Source of the DNA: Ceratotherium simum simum
Lineage: Eukaryota; Chordata; Mammalia; Perissodactyla; Rhinocerotidae
Length of the DNA: 64,000 nucleotides
Assembly: GCF_000283155.1 (NCBI RefSeq)
Contig: NW_004454163.1
Location: forward strand, 22,883,956 to 22,947,955
Direction: 5' to 3'
The stretch's first letter is position 1. Each line of letters begins with the position of its first letter. The notes beneath the pieces were generated by a model that was not told the DNA's origin, did not search any database, and saw only the letters and a list, made by a program, of their open reading frames with translations. Both the position numbers and the translations under genes were made by a program. This document shows positions 53,651 through 64,000 of the stretch, in pieces.

Positions 53651-54769
53651 CCTAATGGCCAAGTTTAAAGAATTCAGAGAAGTATAACATTGAAGAGAAA
53701 CAAAGGATTTTATTTAGTTTTTTTGTGATGTGAATAGTTATTCTTGGATTAACTTTTTTTTCCCTCTAGCAGAAGGCTTCTAGGATGATCCTAATTATTA
53801 AATATCCCTCAGAAAGAATTGTTTTATAGCAGGTAGGTTGAGTCATTTAGCTAAGTATTTGGGTAAATGTTTTACTCCTTTATGTTGGCTAGACGGAGGA
53901 AAGAAGTTACAGCAAGAGTAGTGACCATCCAGGAACCCTGGAATAGCTTCTATCTGTCTTAAACTCACCTGGTCAATCTATCAGTATCCCTCTACAGCAA
54001 GGCAAGGAGCCAGGGAGCTGACATCTGTTGCTTTCAGCATCATGCACCACGAATGGCCAAGGCTTTGGAGTCCAATGATAAACACAAAGATGAGCAGAAG
54101 GAAGAGTAAAATGAAGATAAAAGTTAAGGCAGGTGGAAAGATTACTCAGACTGTGGGTTAGAGAATGTGAGGGTCAATGAGAGTGAAAAATGAATGACTG
54201 GTATTTTTTTAGGCTTACAAAAAGCCATTGGGATGAAGGAGTGAATAATCACAATTGAGTCAAAATTTGAGTTAAAATAGTTTGATCAAAAGGACTCAGA
54301 TTTTGACTCAGTTGTCCAATTAAAAAAATACAAGAAAATATTGCACCAGGACTTATTAGATTGTGTATAAAATCGAGGCTAATTGTTAAATTAATGCAAT
54401 TAAATTCTAGGGTTAAAGTATTGAGCTGCCATCTAGATAATCATAAGAGAAAATAAAAAAAAAATCTATTTTCAGAACTTTGTTACCTAGTAGACTACAT
54501 AATTTGAAACATATAATTTAATTAGAATGTCCTTGGGTTATATTGAGGAGTGGGTAGCCTTGTGAGTGACAGAAAATGATGAGGGAAGGGATGAGCAACA
54601 GATTGTTTTGCAAGCAGAAAATGTTCCTTTCTCATTTCCTAAGATCCTGATCAGTCACATGGTTAACTACTGCTGTATAGATTTTCTTATTTATGAAATA
54701 TCTTGAGGATCAAAGTGTCTTTTTTAAAATCAGCTTAGGTAAAATTAATAAGGCTAATGGTTTATATTT

Positions 54770-54905
54770 TGTCACCATTTATAGTTTATAAAGGATACTT
54801 CCAAGTGAATTCATGCCTCCTGAGAGGCAACTGTAATCACCATTATTGATGCAGGGATAGATATTCAGAGAAGTTGAATAACTTGCAAACTATTCGAGGA
54901 TCATG
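54770..54905 (-). repeat. MIR-like fragment
   Basis: Weak reverse MIR wording: gagaggcaactgtaatcacc, attcagagaagttgaataac, ttgcaaac. Confidence 0.4.
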
Positions 54906-56564
54906 TGTCATTATTCTTGGGACCTGTATCCAAACCCTTACACATAATGGACATTCAATAAATATTTGTTGAGTTGGTCAGAATAGAACAATAAAGATCA
55001 GAGCCAGAAGCTGAATTCAGGTCTTCAATTTCAAGTCTAATGATGTTTATAGGTGAAGGAAAGCAACTTAAGCGTTGCAAAAGGATTAAATATTGATGAT
55101 AAAGGCAGACAAGATGAAATGATTTCCAAACTCATGACCATTTGATCATAAAATGCTAAGTGTTCTGAACTATAAACAACATGTTATGCTACAGCCAAAT
55201 TAAATTGCAGGGAGTGGAAAAAGCAATAAGAAACCACCACTCCTGGAAGTTCTATTCAATAATTTAACTTCATTAAAATAAATAAACACGCAGTGACATC
55301 CATGGCACGTCGGAGAAGAATAACATCTGCTTTGTTCATACAAGGAGGGAGTGCAGTTCAGTGCATGTAGAGTCCTGAGGACTAGTTTCTCCATTATGCC
55401 AATTATGGAATTGATTTTGCTCCCCCGAATCCTCCTTACTCTCATCTGTGAAATTAGATAGTCTTTCCTCTTTAAAGAGGAATGAAACATATGAAATTCT
55501 AGCAATCTTAATTACTGCAGAAATAAGCGTGGATATTCTCTCTGCATTTTTTCTTTACTTTGTGAAAGAATATGAGTAAGAGAAAGATTTTCATTTGAAT
55601 AAGGATTCTAGCTGCATAGTGAGCATTTTAAGTAGGCTAAGCATTTGACAGAGTTCTCTATAGTTCATCAATTAGTGTCAGATTCCTGTTGTTTTCTTTG
55701 GGAGCAGGGGGAAATTTTGAAACAAAGTAAAAGTGTTCGCATAAACCTCTGTGTTAATGAACTCCTGAAAATGTGTTGTGAAAAATCTAACACACTGAAA
55801 ACAAACAAAAAAATCTCTGTGATATTAAAATAAAGTGAGATTTTAGCCATCAGCAAACTACTTCTAAAGATACGACCTGCAATATCTAAAAGAACGTGTA
55901 AACACCATTTAAAGCTCCTACTTCTGAATGTTTATAACTTTTATCTTACTGGCAGGGACTTGAGAAAAAATTCAAGTGCCGTGTTAAACATCATGTGTGT
56001 TTCACAACATTGACTTTCATCTTAGGCTCAAAGGAGGACCGATGTTCTTACTGCCAGAACCTCTTTATTTACGGGAACGTCAAGGCTCTCAAAGAGACTG
56101 CCTTTATCTTTTGTGGTAAAAGGGATTCTAACAAGCTGGGTTTTTTTTGGTGAAAAACAATGATGAGTAAGCCCAACTGATTTCAAAACAAGGGACACAT
56201 TATGACATAATTGCACCTAGAGGTTTATAGGAATAATGGTACTTGTAATGACTGTCTTTTCACATCTACTCCAAATTGCCCTTCTTAAATATTCTTCCTT
56301 CACATTTCCCATTCTCTTACCCAGTTGTTTGTATCTTTCTAATTCTGTGGTCACTTGAGTCATGATTGTTAATAGAAACTGCATATTTTAAACTACAAGA
56401 ATATGTTAACCTAGTATACCTTTAAAGTCTGAGATTGCTAGTTTAACCTTTGGTTTTAGAGACTAAAGGCAGGATGCTCCTGCCACGTGACAAGGAGAGT
56501 TCCATGGTCTTCTGGGCCTCTTTGGCAGAAGCAAAGTGTAGCTGAAAGAATACTTGCTGGAGGA

Positions 56565-56690
56565 AAATAATAAAACTCCACTAGGACCCAGATCCCCTGC
56601 TCATTGGCTAGGGTAGCCTTGAATAAGTCATTTAACCTCTTTGTGCTTCCATTTTCTACAACTATAAATGGGGAAAATAAAACCTAGTCT
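56565..56690 (+). repeat. MIR fragment
   Basis: Forward MIR wording: ccttgaataagtcatttaac, ctctttgtgcttccattttc, tataaatggggaaaataa. Confidence 0.7.
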
Positions 56691-57674
56691 GGAAAGGGTT
56701 TTGTTTCATTTTCTTTAAGGAGTTAAAGCATGTAAAGATGAATTATGCTAGTTAAAAATGTTAGCACTGAATCCAGGAGCTTCTGGTTTAATATAATCTG
56801 GAGACCACATTGCCTTATAAATTAGGCCCAATGAATTTCCAATGCTTTATACTAAGGAGTAGTAGAATCAAGTGGAAGGGGGTTTAAAAGTACATTTTGT
56901 GATTCAGTGGCTGGTGAAACAAGATCTGATGCCCGAATGTTGTATTTCACCACAAGTATATGCAACAGAGAAAGAGCAGCCAATGAAATGGGCCCTTGCC
57001 TGGAAGACAGAATGGTGAGCAGAGAACACTAAAACAGTTGCTCAGAGCTGTCTGACTATTGTATCCTGACTCTAGAGAGAAGCATGGCCTCTTCCAATAG
57101 AACAGGTCTTGCTCTCAAATCTTAAATCCATCTGACAGCCAGGAAGCTATCTCACACCATCAACTCTAAATGACCAAACTGCATTAAATAGTGTTCTTCC
57201 TCCAATTTCTTAACCTGTGTCTCCACCAATTGTTACAAATGTCCATTCCTCAAGTTCAATAAGGATTTATGTCCAATAGGTGTACAGATTTGATGGTAAC
57301 ATGTCTGGCTCATAAACACTGCATCTCCTGAATTGCTTCTCAAGATGAACCAATTTAAAGAGACTAAAGCCTATGGAATTTCCTAGATCCCAGCTCTAAC
57401 TTCCACTTTGCTGTTTGCTGTGCTACTCTTCTGCAAAGAGAAGAGCAGGGCAAAGGAGAGTAAGAAGTAAGGAGCAGGCAGTGAGCTGTTGAAAGTGGGA
57501 AAAAGAGGTTATTTCTCATTGAACACACGTAAAACATTACTGAAACCTTTGTCTCATCACTTACAAATAATATATTGTGTTTTATTAAGAATATTACAGT
57601 ATGAATCATTTCCGAATGTGATTTGAGATATAAATTTTTAATTCTAAACACTCTATGGGTGTGACTATCTAAAG

Positions 57675-57840
57675 TAGGTTCTCAAATTTTGTATGCCTAG
57701 GAATCACCTGCAGATCTTATTAAAATGCAAGTTCTGATTCAGTGGATATGGAGGAAAGCCTGAGATTCTGCATTTCTTAGCAGATTCCAGGTGATGCTGG
57801 AGCTTCCCCTCTGTAGGTCACACTTTGAGTAGTGAGGTTC
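57675..57840 (-). mobile_element. MER5A-like hAT element
   Basis: ggttctcaaattttg, gaatcacctgcagatcttat, gttctgattcagtggatatg, ccaggtgatgctggagc and cactttgagtagtg follow the MER5A pattern. TSDs are not evident and strand follows library convention. Confidence 0.75.
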
Positions 57841-59659
57841 TAGAACAGATCATGTGTTCTTCACCTGGAGTTCATGAAAGAACTTGTGGGTTTGGTAACT
57901 CATTTGAAATTAAATTCACATTTCTGTGTAAGTGCGCATTTTTTCTAGTGAGTGGGTTCATAACTTTCATTAGAGTCTCAAATTACTCATTATCTGTAAC
58001 AAGTTAAGCACTACTTAACCAGATATTTTGTCATCATCCTGCATTTAGGCTCAGCTGTGGAAGATAAACACCAAAGTCTGTTTTTGTTTTGTTTTGAAAT
58101 TTTTTGATTTTCAAGACCAATTCCAAAATTTTTTTTGCAGAAATAACCTTCCAGAATCTAAAGCCAAGAGCTGAACACTTTTGCCCTACTCAAATGAAAT
58201 TCTAAAGAATTAAGTTATTCGTTTTCTTATGGAAACACCTCAGGCCTTTGTGTACATTTTTCTACCCCAGATGAAGGAATCAGTTAGATTAGTATTTATA
58301 AATGTCTTAAAAGAGGTCCCACTTCTGAAACACTTTCTTATTTTTGTTGTCTAAATGAAGACTGATCGAGGATCCCCAACCCTTTGATCAATTTTCTCCA
58401 GAAGAAGAGCTGCTGTGGGAAACGGAGATGTGTTGTCATTTGAAGGGGGTCCTCATAACCTGTCCTTGGCACCCCATATTCTGGTGTGCAATGGACAACA
58501 ATTACAGCAGAGACTGAATGATTCACACACATTTCCCCAAACAATGACTCATCATTCAATGAAAATTTCAGATTCAGCCAGTGTCACACCAGGATGAATA
58601 GCGTATAAAACCTGTAAAGCATATTTTTCAAAACTTTTCTGGTGGCAGTTAGGGTAAGTGAACCTATACATAGCAGTAATATAAATTACAGAGAATGGGA
58701 GGTAATTAAAAGAAATGTTTATTTGAGTAGTGAAGAAGCTAAGTTGTATCATATAATATCCTGAAAGATAACATCATAAATTGTTTATTGCGTATAAAAT
58801 AATTCTAAGGAGTAAATATGTGTTTGAGGAGGCTTGGTTGTGGTAAAAGAGGTGGGAAAGAGGAGGGTTTTTAAAGAAAAAGAAACTGTTTATCCAATAA
58901 ATGTTTAAGCAATTAAAGTCTTCCTTCCTCTCATCCTGCATCCCTCCAAGTCTTTCTCCCTCTCTTTCTCTCCCTCTTTCTTTGACATTAAAAGTTGTTG
59001 TTCTTGTTTTCTGGAACAGAAGCTCTGGATCAGAGCTTCTGAATTTAGATGGACACAGGTACTAGACAAGCACCTACCAGTACACGAGTATTTGAATTTG
59101 AAAAATTCTAGATCAGAGAGAGAAAAGGTGATAGAATACTGGAAAGTATCCCTGAGAAAAGTGTTTAAAAGTGAATTTGCCTAGGTCTCTTGATGGTCTT
59201 AATGTTTGAAAATTTCTGCACAGAAATCTTGTACTTACCTCTCTCCTTGAGTTCCTGGGTTAGAAGATGGCACAGGATCCAGTTCCTGAAAGCTGACCTG
59301 GAGCCCCCTCTGCAAGTCGGAGGCCATTCCCACCACTCAGCTGCCATCCCTCCCTCCTCCTCCAACTCCACTGCACTTAACTGTCTCTGAGATGCCACAC
59401 AATCAGTACTTTCTCCAATTCTTTCCTGGGTTAGAGCTCAGATTTTATCTCTTTATTTATTCTGTATATAGCATGATTCTAATTAAATATTTCACATTTA
59501 CATGACTTATGTTTCCAACCAACATTTAATATCATAATAGACACCAATTTTCAATATTCTTTAGTATAACAATAAAGCCTAATATGTGCTGGGTGCCGAC
59601 AGATCCTCAAGAAAATGTGAACTGATTCTAACCATGGCAATAATGCTTGGAAATTTCAT

Positions 59660-59885
59660 TACTGATAATTACCATTAGCAAGCACTTAACCATAACTTTA
59701 CTATCTCATTTAATCTTGACAAAAACACCAAGAGAAAAGTATTATTTCTCCCTGCTTACTCATGAGGAATCTTGGAATCAGAAAGGATAAAATAATTCAT
59801 TCAATGTTACATTATATGTAAATGGCAGGGCATGTAGGATTCGAACCTAGGACTTTCTGAAACCAAAGCCTACTTTTCTGAACAA
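59660..59885 (-). repeat. MIR SINE
   Basis: Reverse MIR: accattagcaagcacttaac, tctcatttaatcttgacaaa, and gtaggattcgaacctaggac of the tRNA-like head. Confidence 0.8.
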
Positions 59886-60769
59886 CATATTATAATATGT
59901 ATACATAAAGGGTCAATGATTATGTGAATAGTAATGTCACAAATAATGAACATTTGACCTATCTTTTGGCACCTCCATTAACATGTAAATATATATATTT
60001 ACATATGATTATTTTTTCCAGAGATATTCGTGTTCTTCTATGAAATTTATACACATGAAAGCATACTCCAGCTTATGCATTCACAGGAGGAAAGGAAAAA
60101 TAATAGATTGTGCTTATTTCTCTGTTCTCTATGTATTATTTACATTTCCATTGGTTTTTATTTTGTCACACTTTTGTGGTTTCCTTTCCAAATATGTATT
60201 GATTACATTTTTTTCATGCTTGAATTATCCCAACACATCCAACTGGAGAAAGTGTTATCTCTCATTGGAAGACTAAAATAAATATCTATATAGTTATCAA
60301 AAACCCAAAGATAATGCGGGCTTATTTCTAAGCCCAGCACAAGATATCCTGCAGCCTATTTTTCAGAACTAGCTTCCAATCATTTTATGGATATGAAATA
60401 TTCAGAAACTTCATGCTGCAGAATATGTTGAATATTGAAGAGTTTATGAAACATTGCATGGAAACATATTTTCCTCATAAATAATTTCCCATATGTGGGC
60501 TTAAAGAGAACTTCTTTTTGGCCCAGCATGACAAGGATTAGTCAGAAGTTTTCATTGACGTTTAGTTCCACTGCAAATAAAGAAGAATAAAATCTCAATT
60601 AACTTTTATCTTTGGGGAATGCACTGTTCTCAGGAAATTGCATTTCTGGATAGCTCTGGGTAAAGCAGAAATCATTTTATAATGCATAAATGTTTATCAG
60701 TTGCCAATTCTATTTTACTTATGAACTAACGATTGAGAAGAGTGCCATTTTGCACATGCCATGTCCTTA

Positions 60770-60910
60770 AATCCCACACCCTCTCTGCAAAAGAGACCAT
60801 GTTATTTTACAAGGGAAGAACCCAAGTATAGAAGAATTGAATGACATCTCCAAGGTCACAGTTACCAGAGGGCAGGGACAGGATATAAGTCTAGTTCTGC
60901 ATGACTGTAA
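60770..60910 (-). repeat. MIR fragment
   Basis: Reverse MIR: attttacaagggaagaaccc, gacatctccaaggtcacagt, tataagtctagttctgc. Confidence 0.6.
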
Positions 60911-61721
60911 TGTTTATTCTCTTTCCCCAATTGCTGGAGAATCACAAAAGTGTACCCAGACGAAGGACCACAGTAAGTAAAGGCCCAGAGATGAGAAAGT
61001 ACAAGATGTTTTCAGGGTCTGCAAGTAAAGCAGTCATCTTAGAGAGGATGATTCCTAGAGCAGTTAGGAGATGATAAGCTGGAAGAGGACAGGGTGTGGT
61101 GAGTGGAAACAGAGCAGTGGTTTGGGAGGATCAAATGATAAACCAAGACTGAGTTAGAAGTATGTGATGTAGATTAATGGCAGTGAGAATAGATGCAAGA
61201 GACAGTTGCAAGAGTTATCACCCCAAAGAAGAAACAGTGACTGAATGAATAATTGGATATGAAGAATGAGGGAGAAGGTGAGGTCCAAGGTGACTCTTGT
61301 TTTAATCCTGTGTCTTTGGGAACGTGGTTATGCACAAAGAGAAAGAAGGAAGTGAGCTGAAAGGATACTCCTTGAAAGGAGAGGGAGAGTAGGAGAGAGT
61401 GAAGTATGTTGAGCATGAAGGGGCAGTGGGCCATCCGGGTGGAAGTATGTGGTGGATGTGGTAAAGGGTTAAGAGTTCAAAAGAGAAGTCACAACCGAGG
61501 ATTGGGGAATCATTTTCAGAAAGGTAAGAGTTTAGCACAGAGTAGATAGAATGAGACGACAATTCCCAGGGAAAGAATTTGAAGGAAAAAAAGAAAATTC
61601 AAAACTGAAATTTAAGGTAAATCTACATTTTATGAGGGAGTAAAGAAGAGGTACTACAGATAAGAAAACAATGATGGTATAATTTTTCAGAAGCCAAGAG
61701 GGGAGAGTATTTCAAGGAAAA

Positions 61722-61976
61722 GGTAGTAGTTAAGTGTACGCACTCCACTTTGGCGGCCCGGGGTTCACAGGTTCAGATCCCAGGCAAGGACCTACGCGCC
61801 GCTCATCAAGCCATGCTGTGGTAGCGTCCCATATACAAAATAGAGGAAGATGGGCACAGATGTTAGCTCAGGGCTAATCTTCCTCAACAAAAAAAAAAAA
61901 AAAAGAAGAAGAAGAAGAGGAAGATTGACAACTGATGTTAGCTCAGGGTCAATCTTCCTCACCAAAAAAAAAAAAA
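61722..61976 (+). mobile_element. ERE SINE, sense, 5'-shortened
   Basis: Starts within the tRNA-like head (gtagtagttaagtgtacgca), lacking the usual ggggccggccc, then cggggttcacaggttcagat, tcatcaagccatgctgtggt, two tail modules separated by an A-rich and (gaa)n linker, and a poly-A tail. No clear TSD. Confidence 0.92.
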
Positions 61977-62024
61977 ACTACAATATTGCCTTGATTCAAA
62001 GTAACCATAGAGTTTTTCTTTCTT

Positions 62025-62290
62025 CTAATATTTTGTTATGAAAATATAAAATGTTCAGGAACATTGTACAGTGAACTCCCATATACCCACGACCTAGATT
62101 TTATAGTTAATTTTTTTTCATATTTTCTTTGTCACATGTTTATTCATTTATCCAACCACCTTAATTTTTGCTGTATTTCAAAGGAAATTGCAGGCATCAG
62201 TTCACTTTACCCCAAACACTTCAGCAAGTATAAAAAGATGCCGTTACCTTTGGAGTGTGCTATTGATTTACTTGCATAGTTTTAAGGGAA
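62025..62290 (-). mobile_element. Old L1 3'-end fragment
   Basis: Reverse old L1 wording: acagtgaactcccatatacc, cacgacctagattttatag, ggaaattgcaggcatcagtt, ttaccccaaacacttcagca. No ORF. Confidence 0.75.
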
Positions 62291-63427
62291 AGAATAAAAC
62301 CTCTAATAATTGTACAAAATCATTTGTAAGAAGCATCATGATTTCAGGATATTGCTGTGAGTCTTAGAAACGAGGAGACGTAATACTAACAAAGCCCATG
62401 GAGAGGTTAACAGGAAGATACCCATTAGTGAAAAATTATGAATACTTATGACCTTTCTTATGTGACATTTCTATAGATTGCTGAGGGCAAAAGCCAGGAG
62501 GCTGAGAGAACCATGGTGAATAAATAAATAGGTGAAGAGCAAGTGTAGACCACCCCTAGGCGTGTGACAGCAACATACAGGAAAGAAGTTGGTCAGAGGA
62601 GAAATGGTAACGCTGACTTGAGCTGTTTTACTCAACAGCACACATGTTCTTTGGGGTGGGGTGGAAGTGGTGATGGTGTTTAACTCTTACAGTTGAAAAT
62701 ATTTTTGAAACGTATAACCATACCTCATCGATTAAGTAAGATTCTCTGAGCTTTTAAAATGTTCTTGTGCCTTGAAAATACTATTCGTATTGTACTTTGG
62801 TCAGTCTGAGAGGTATACAAGTAAAAGTTGGAAGAGATTGGATTTAATCGGTAGTGTACTAACCCCAGAATGTAATCTAGAAGTTATATCTGGAGACAGT
62901 CATGATATTCATTTGTGTGTGTGTATGTGAGTGCACATGTGTATGTTTGTGCACGTGTGTGTAATTTGATGACTTCTATTAAAGATGAAACCAGATAAAA
63001 AATCAATTATTTCAGGGTATTAAGAAATCTGCTTCTGAGTAATCAAGGTTTTACTATAAAAACAGAATCCTCTGTGGCAATCAAATTGTCTTTATAAAGG
63101 GAAATATTTCCAAAATTTACAAAATAAATTGATTTTTGAAAAGTGAAAATTATTATATTTATACAGCATATGAAATATTTCCCAGAAATTTAATCTATTA
63201 CTTACTAATGTGGATGAATTTGGGTTATGACGACATTCTACATAATGCATGATTACAAAAGTTGTGTGAGACTGATCTCTGGATATCTGTGTTGTTTCTG
63301 TGTTTTTCTGGTGTTTCCATGAAATAATATGGAAACTTTAGGCAGTGTCATTTGTTTCTTTATGAATTGAGAGTGTGGTTTCTCTGAAGTTTGAACACTA
63401 GGATATCATCAAAAGTGAGGAATTAGG

Positions 63428-63633
63428 GGGCCACTCAGTGGCATAATGGTTAAGTTCGCATGCTCTTCTTTGGTGGCCTGGGGTTTGCGGGTTCAGATCC
63501 CAGGAGCAGACCTACGCACTGCTCATCAAGCCATGCTGTGGTGGCATCCTACATACAAAATGAGGGGGATTGGCACAGATTTTAGCTCAGGGACAATCTT
63601 CCTCACAAAAAAGTAAAATAAAATAAATAAAGA
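63428..63633 (+). mobile_element. ERE SINE, sense
   Basis: Head ggccactcagtggcataatg, ggttcagatcccaggagcag, body tcatcaagccatgctgtggt and an A-rich tail. Flanks ggaattagg (63419-63427) and gaattaaggg (63634-63643) look like a TSD with one difference. Confidence 0.92.
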
Positions 63634-63645
63634 AGAATTAAGGGA

Positions 63646-64000
63646 GGGATTTTTTTTTAATAATTTTTTTTAACATTGGTTTATAACATTGTATAAATTT
63701 CAGGTGTACATCATTATACTTCTATCTCTGCATAGATTACACCATGTTTTCATGTTCACCACCCAAATGCTAATTACAATCCATCACCACACACATGTGC
63801 CTAATTATCCCTTTTGCCCTGCTCCCTTCCCTCTCCCTCTCTGGTAACCACCAATCCAATCTCTGTCTCTGTGTGTTTGTTCGTTGTTGTTTTTATCTAC
63901 TACTTAATGAGTGAGATCATATGGTATTTGACCTTCTCCCTCTGACTTATTTCACTTTGCATAATACCCTCAGTGTCCATCCATGTTGTCACAAATGGCT
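63646..64000 (-). mobile_element. L1 3' end, cut by window edge
   Basis: Poly-T, then aacattggtttataacattg, ttcaggtgtacatcattata and the same 3' UTR as the 3661 and 30021 elements, still running at position 64000 (tgttgtcacaaatggct). It follows the ERE at 63428 by about a dozen bases. Confidence 0.92.

Larger units (their letters stand above)
48459..64000 (+). other. DCC intron after the P2 exon (3' part beyond window)
   Basis: At least 15.5 kb, donor gtaaag. It contains MIRs (49787-49980, 53580-53650, 54770-54905, 56565-56690, 59660-59885, 60770-60910), EREs (50285, 61722, 63428), MER5A (57675-57840), old L1 (62025-62290) and young L1 (63646 to the edge). No further DCC exon was found. The stretches 50620-53570, 54960-56560, 57850-59150 and 62300-63400 hold no gene or repeat that I can name. 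Confidence 0.85.

Noticed and set aside
60030..60281. Two overlapping forward frames of about 80 codons rich in Phe and Tyr
   Set aside because: AT-rich intronic sequence, no domain, no splice-site support, no codon bias.
48459..64000. Terminal DCC exons (PTLPKTH... and the P3 end)
   Set aside because: Searched by eye in all forward frames after 48458; no matching segment with splice sites was found, so they are presumed downstream.

Overview
The window is mammalian nuclear DNA, most likely from an equid or another perissodactyl. The basis is at least a dozen copies of the tRNA-derived Equine Repetitive Element (ERE) SINE, several with target-site duplications (TSDs), and relatively young 5'-truncated L1 insertions. 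There is no bacterial, viral or organellar gene content.

One protein-coding gene is recognisable: DCC, the netrin-1 receptor, on the + strand. Five consecutive internal exons are present: 11142-11304 (transmembrane segment), 19142-19368 (juxtamembrane region and P1 motif), 21709-21825, 39296-39451 (dependence-receptor region and caspase site) and 48246-48458 (P2 proline-rich motif). All four complete introns are GT-AG, exon phases join without a break, and the joined exons read as one continuous frame. Counting back from the two expected 3' exons of the human gene, these are roughly exons 23-27 of 29 (from memory). The upstream exon (sixth FN3 domain and linker) and the terminal exons (P3 motif and stop) were looked for and not found, so the window starts and ends inside introns.

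The remaining 98-99 percent is intron. 1-11141: old L1 pieces, an L1 with a 17-bp TSD, MER20, L2-like sequence, a Tigger-like DNA transposon and an ERE. 11305-19141: a tetranucleotide microsatellite, MER5A and a hAT element with a perfect 8-bp TSD. 19369-21708: a polypurine tract and an L1 3' end. 21826-39295 (17.5 kb): L2-like blocks, L1 pieces, a twin-primed L1, a split MIR, and a cluster of nested EREs with an exact 83-bp tandem duplication. 39452-48245: a 2-kb old L1 and a pair of EREs at one target. 48459-64000: EREs, MIRs, an old L1 and a young L1 cut by the window edge.

The five exons encode the membrane anchor and most of the cytoplasmic tail, the part of DCC that passes the netrin signal inward and that caspase cuts when netrin is absent. 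I found no previously undescribed biological system. The observations most worth checking are exon-structure features that could give alternative DCC tails, a lineage substitution that creates a possible kinase site, and several structured repeat insertions.
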